A stretch of 8,579 nucleotides of DNA, from contig JBGQFD010000127.1 in NCBI GenBank assembly GCA_041496705.1, forward strand, positions 1-8,579. The letters are read 5' to 3'. The notes under the pieces are model-generated. The model was not told the DNA's origin and did not search any database. It saw only the letters and a list, made by a program, of their open reading frames with translations. Made by a program: the position numbers and the translations under genes. Shown here in pieces: positions 6,079 through 8,579 of the stretch (the stretch's first letter is position 1; the number at the start of each line of letters is the position of its first letter). This DNA is from VBDM01 sp041496705. GTDB taxonomy: Bacteria; Pseudomonadota; Gammaproteobacteria; Burkholderiales; SG8-39.

Positions 6079-7053
6079 GTGAATGTCCTGTTGCGTTGTT
6101 CTTTCCTGGCCTTGCTGTCCGCGCTGTGCTTTCACGCCGCATCCGCGGTCGCACAGAACTTTCCCGTCAAACCGGTGCGCGTGATCGTGCCGTTCGCACC
6201 CGGAGGCGCGACCGACGTGGTGTTTCGCCTGCTGGCTCCGAAGTTGTCGGAGAACCTGGGCCAGCAAGCGCTCGTCGAAAACCGCCCGGGCGGCGGCTCG
6301 ACCATCGGCATGGACATCGTCGCCAGGTCCGCGCCGGACGGCTATACGCTGGGCGTCGCCAATCTTTCTTTCGCCGTCAATCCGAGCCTGCTGCCGAAGT
6401 TGCCCTACGATACCGAGCGCGACTTCGCGCCGGTGAGCCTGGTCACGATCGTGCCCCTCGCGATTTCGGTGCACCCGTCGGTGCCGGCAAGGTCGGTGAA
6501 GGAACTGATCGCGCTCGCGAAAGCGAAGCCGGGCAGCCTGCACTACGCCTCTTCGGGCAACGGCAGCGCGACTCACATGGCGACCGAGCTGTTCAAGGTC
6601 CTGACCGGGACCGACATCGTGCACGTCCCCTATAGCGGCGGCGGCCCCGCGGTCCTGTCCGTGGTCGGCGGGCAAATCCCGATCTATACCGGCAGCATTC
6701 CTTCGCAATTGCAGCACATCAAATCCGGCAAGCTGGTCGCCCTCGCCGTGACGAGTTCGAAGCCCGATCCCGCGCTTCCTGGAATACCCAGCGTTGCCGA
6801 GGCCGGCGTGCCGGGCTACGAAGCCGTCGAATGGCAAGGTATCGTCGTGCCTTCGGGCACGCCCGGCCCGGTCATCCAGCGGCTCAACCGGGCGATCGTC
6901 GAGTCGGTGAAGGCTCCCGATTTCAACGAACGCCTTGCCGGCGTGGGCGCGCATGCGGTGGGGAGCACGCCCGCGGAATTTGCGGATTACATCAAGAAGG
7001 AACTCGCCACGTGGTCGAGGGTGATCAAGGCGACGGGGATCCGGGCTGAATAG
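6079..7053 (+). CDS. TTT family (Bug) periplasmic solute-binding receptor 2
   Basis: The GTG at 6079 follows GAGGAGA (6067-6073) with 5 nt spacing and gives 324 residues. A Sec signal peptide covers residues 1-25 (cleavage at A-V-A/Q). The family motifs follow in order: K-P-V-R-V-I-V-P-F-A-P-G-G-A-T-D-V-V-F-R with the conserved ligand-loop Asp, G-Q-Q-A-L-V-E-N-R-P-G-G-G-S-T-I-G, A-R-S-A-P-D-G-Y-T, L-H-Y-A-S-S-G-N-G-S-A-T-H, D-I-V-H-V-P-Y-S-G-G-G-P-A and P-G-Y-E-A-V-E-W-Q-G. It should bind a small carboxylated solute in the periplasm. It differs from receptor 1 in the lobe-2 loop (V-P-S-G-T-P instead of F-G-P-A-G-L-P), so the two probably recognise different ligands. Thirteen bases separate its stop from the hydrolase start, so both are likely on one mRNA, and its ligand may be the hydrolase's substrate or product. 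That functional link is inference. Confidence 0.95.
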   Translation: MNVLLRCSFLALLSALCFHAASAVAQNFPVKPVRVIVPFAPGGATDVVFRLLAPKLSENLGQQALVENRPGGGSTIGMDIVARSAPDGYTLGVANLSFAVNPSLLPKLPYDTERDFAPVSLVTIVPLAISVHPSVPARSVKELIALAKAKPGSLHYASSGNGSATHMATELFKVLTGTDIVHVPYSGGGPAVLSVVGGQIPIYTGSIPSQLQHIKSGKLVALAVTSSKPDPALPGIPSVAEAGVPGYEAVEWQGIVVPSGTPGPVIQRLNRAIVESVKAPDFNERLAGVGAHAVGSTPAEFADYIKKELATWSRVIKATGIRAE

Positions 7054-7066
7054 CGAGGATCGGATC

Positions 7067-8224
7067 ATGTCGTCCGGCGGCGCATGGATCGAGCAATTCC
7101 CGGGCAATCTCACCTGGTCCAACGCGGCTCTCGTCACGAAAGGGATGGCGCCTTACGGCGCGGTCGCGCTCGGGGAGATCGACGAGGTTTGCGAGAGGCT
7201 GAAAGCCCGCCAAGGCGAGGCCGACGCCTGGCGGGAAGAGTGGTGCGCGATGGCGGGACGGCTCGAGCGCGCAGCCGACGCGGCCGCTGCCGAGGGACGC
7301 CAGCTCAGCGCGGGCAATTGCTATCTGCGCGCCGGCATGTATTACTTCACCGCGGAGCGCTTCGTCGTCCCGGGCGAGGAAAAACGCGGGATCGGCCGCA
7401 AGGCCCTTCAATGCCAGCACGCCGGCCTGGAGCGGCGCTACCCGAACATCGAGCGCGTGGAGGTGCCGTACGAAAAAACGACGCTGCCCGCGCTGTTCAT
7501 GAAGGCCCGGGAAGCGCCCGGAGCCGCGCCGACGGTGGTCGTATTCGACGGCATGGACAACTGCAAGGAGATGAGCGTCCTGTTTGCGGGGCTCGAGTTC
7601 GCCAGGCGCGGCTGGCATACGCTGGCCATCGACGGGCCCGGACAAGGCGAGTCGCTGCGTCTTCGCGGGCTCTATGCCCGTCACGATTACGAAGTGCCCG
7701 GCACGGCGGCCTACGAATACCTCGCCGGGCGGCAGGAGGTGGATCCGCGGAAGGTGGTGATCATGGGCTACAGCTTCGGCGGGTATTACGCTTCCCGCAT
7801 CGCCGCGTTCGAGAAGCGCTACGCCGCGGGCGTGGCCATGAGTGCGCTGCACTGGGACCTTGCGGCGTGGCAACGCGAGGTCAAGCGCAAGCACGAGACC
7901 GACCCGAAGGCGACCCCGCAATCGAGCTTTCATTTCCGCTGGATCATGGGGGCCGAGGACATCGACGCGGCGATCGAGCGCGCCGAGCGCTTCTCGCTTG
8001 CGGGAGTCGCGCAGAAGATCACCTGCCCGTTTCTCGTCGTGCACGCCGAGGACGACAAGGTCGTGCCGGTTGCCTCTGCTCACAAGCTCTTCGAGGCGAT
8101 CGGCGCCCGGCGCAAGAGTCTGAAGATTCTCACTGCAGAGGACGGCAGCACCTATCATGCGCAAGCCGACAACCGGCAAGTCGGGATCGATCATATCGCC
8201 GACTGGATCGGCGCGAACCTGTAG
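7067..8224 (+). CDS. alpha/beta hydrolase, 2,6-dihydroxypseudooxynicotine hydrolase/FrsA-like
   Basis: The ATG at 7067 follows GAGGA (7055-7059) with 7 nt spacing and gives 385 residues without a signal peptide, so it is cytoplasmic. Residues 1 to about 140 form a helical N-terminal cap (W-S-N-A-A-L-V-T-K-G-M early on). The alpha/beta core follows: an oxyanion-region strand V-V-F-D-G-M-D-N-C-K-E (161-168 for DGMDNCKE), I-D-G-P-G-Q-G-E-S (188-196) and the nucleophile elbow G-Y-S-F-G-G with S236. The acid is probably D330 in H-A-E-D-D-K-V-V-P and the base H364 in Y-H-A-Q-A-D-N. This layout matches the family of the Arthrobacter nicotine-pathway C-C hydrolase and related FrsA-like esterases, some of which cleave beta-keto side chains. 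The nicotine substrate itself is not implied, because no other genes of that route are present. Pairing with a TTT receptor suggests a scavenged acid, ester or ketone as substrate. The fold and triad are well supported; the substrate is unknown. Confidence 0.92.
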   Translation: MSSGGAWIEQFPGNLTWSNAALVTKGMAPYGAVALGEIDEVCERLKARQGEADAWREEWCAMAGRLERAADAAAAEGRQLSAGNCYLRAGMYYFTAERFVVPGEEKRGIGRKALQCQHAGLERRYPNIERVEVPYEKTTLPALFMKAREAPGAAPTVVVFDGMDNCKEMSVLFAGLEFARRGWHTLAIDGPGQGESLRLRGLYARHDYEVPGTAAYEYLAGRQEVDPRKVVIMGYSFGGYYASRIAAFEKRYAAGVAMSALHWDLAAWQREVKRKHETDPKATPQSSFHFRWIMGAEDIDAAIERAERFSLAGVAQKITCPFLVVHAEDDKVVPVASAHKLFEAIGARRKSLKILTAEDGSTYHAQADNRQVGIDHIADWIGANL

Positions 8225-8270
8225 CGATGGAATCGCTCGCGCAGCGAGAGATCGTCAATCGGTCATACTG

Positions 8271-8322
8271 AAGGAGAGCAGCAGTGGATGCGCTCACTCG
8301 GCCTTGGCGCCCGATTCCTTGA
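8271..8322 (+). other. ribosome site and GTG with a 12-codon frame, possible truncated gene start
   Basis: AAGGAG (8271-8276) sits seven bases before GTG (8284), a textbook initiation layout. The frame reads only (M)-D-A-L-T-R-P-W-R-P-I-P and stops at TGA (8320-8322), running into the tail of the oppositely oriented TTT gene. It lies 59 nt after the hydrolase stop. The 69-bp gap between the hydrolase and receptor 3 (8225-8293) also holds a 5-bp stem, CTCGC/GCGAG (8236-8240 and 8244-8248), without a T run. Either a third operon gene was cut off here, or the match is chance. Confidence 0.2.
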
Positions 8323-8579
8323 CTACCTTCGCCCATTTCGTGATTTCCTGCCGGACGTAGCGGCCGAATTGATCAGGAGCCTTCACCGAGGGCTCGGCTC
8401 CCAGCGCGGCGAGGCGCTCTTTGACCTCCGGCGCCGTGACGGCGCTGCCGATCTCGGCGTTGAGTTTCACGACGATGTCTGCGGGCAGCCCCGCCGGACC
8501 GAATACGCCGTACCAGGACGTAACCTCGAATCCGGGCAATCCCGCTTCGCTTACGGTGGGCACTTCAGGCAGGAGCGGC
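8294..8579 (-). CDS. TTT family (Bug) periplasmic solute-binding receptor 3 (C-terminal part, runs off window)
   Basis: The frame is open from the window edge to the TGA at 8296-8294, giving the last 94 residues. They read P-L-L-P-E-V-P-T-V-S-E-A-G-L-P-G-F-E-V, the near-invariant TTT element at the start of the C-terminal third. W-Y-G-V-F-G-P-A-G-L-P-A, a K-L-N-A-E-I helix and the closing K-W-A-K-V-V-K-E-S-G-A-K follow. The lobe-2 loop F-G-P-A-G-L-P is the same as in receptor 1 and unlike receptor 2, so receptors 1 and 3 appear to be the closer paralogues. The signal peptide and first ligand loop are outside the window. The gene is convergent with the hydrolase, whose stop is 69 bp away. Confidence 0.93.
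   Translation of the reverse strand, partial: PLLPEVPTVSEAGLPGFEVTSWYGVFGPAGLPADIVVKLNAEIGSAVTAPEVKERLAALGAEPSVKAPDQFGRYVRQEITKWAKVVKESGAKAE

Noticed and set aside
4823..6154. 443-codon open frame on the minus strand
   Set aside because: It overlaps receptor 1 in another frame and runs into both flanking genes. Its composition is Arg-rich and without domain signals.
7025..8194. 389-codon minus-strand frame opposite the hydrolase
   Set aside because: It is antisense to a gene with an intact nucleophile elbow and triad, and shows no domain or ribosome site.
7067..8224. Evidence for a nicotine degradation pathway
   Set aside because: The hydrolase resembles the family by fold and triad only. 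No other pyridine-pathway enzyme is present, so a pathway call is not supported.
8288..8579. Plus-strand frame open from ATG 8288 to the window edge
   Set aside because: It is antisense to the strongly recognisable C-terminal part of receptor 3, and the translation has Arg-rich shadow composition.
1..8579. CRISPR array, tRNA, rRNA, insertion sequence or phage genes
   Set aside because: No regularly spaced direct repeats, cloverleaf-like segments, transposase motifs or terminal inverted repeats were seen on reading both strands.

Overview
The window is high-GC bacterial chromosome with no rRNA, tRNA, CRISPR array or insertion sequence that I can see. The best guess is a betaproteobacterium (Burkholderiales-like). 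The reasons are three tripartite tricarboxylate transporter (TTT/Bug) solute receptors in 8.6 kb, Tat-exported LivK-type binding proteins, and a gluconate-dehydrogenase-like GMC flavoenzyme with a Tat-signal small subunit. This assignment is inference from gene content. An uncultured relative or another proteobacterium with many Bug receptors cannot be excluded.

Layout: (1) 1-408, minus strand: 5' part of a Tat-exported branched-chain-amino-acid-type ABC substrate-binding protein. It is divergent from (2) 549-1475, plus strand: an EamA/DMT family inner-membrane transporter. The 140-bp spacer holds two overlapping palindromes and a plausible minus-strand promoter. (3) 1590-2195, plus: an exported protein with an internal two-fold repeat. 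(4) 2293-2727, plus: a small unrecognised cytoplasmic protein. (5) 2773-3333 and 3335-4915, plus: a tight two-gene unit for a Tat 'hitchhiker' small subunit and a GMC flavoprotein dehydrogenase. (6) 4948-5910, minus: TTT receptor 1, convergent with the GMC gene. (7) 6079-7053 and 7067-8224, plus: TTT receptor 2 and an alpha/beta hydrolase of the 2,6-dihydroxypseudooxynicotine hydrolase/FrsA type, 13 bp apart and probably one operon. (8) 8294-8579, minus: C-terminal end of TTT receptor 3.

Functionally the window is about capturing and oxidising or cleaving small organic molecules. There are four periplasmic binding proteins, none with a membrane partner in view; one DMT permease; one probably periplasmic dehydrogenase whose cytochrome partner is not adjacent; and one hydrolase co-transcribed with a receptor. 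No unmistakably new system is present. The points most worth a second look are the hitchhiker GMC pair with a three-cysteine motif and no cytochrome gene, the receptor-hydrolase operon, the overlapping palindromes at 437-456, and two possible gene remnants at 1477-1560 and 8271-8322.
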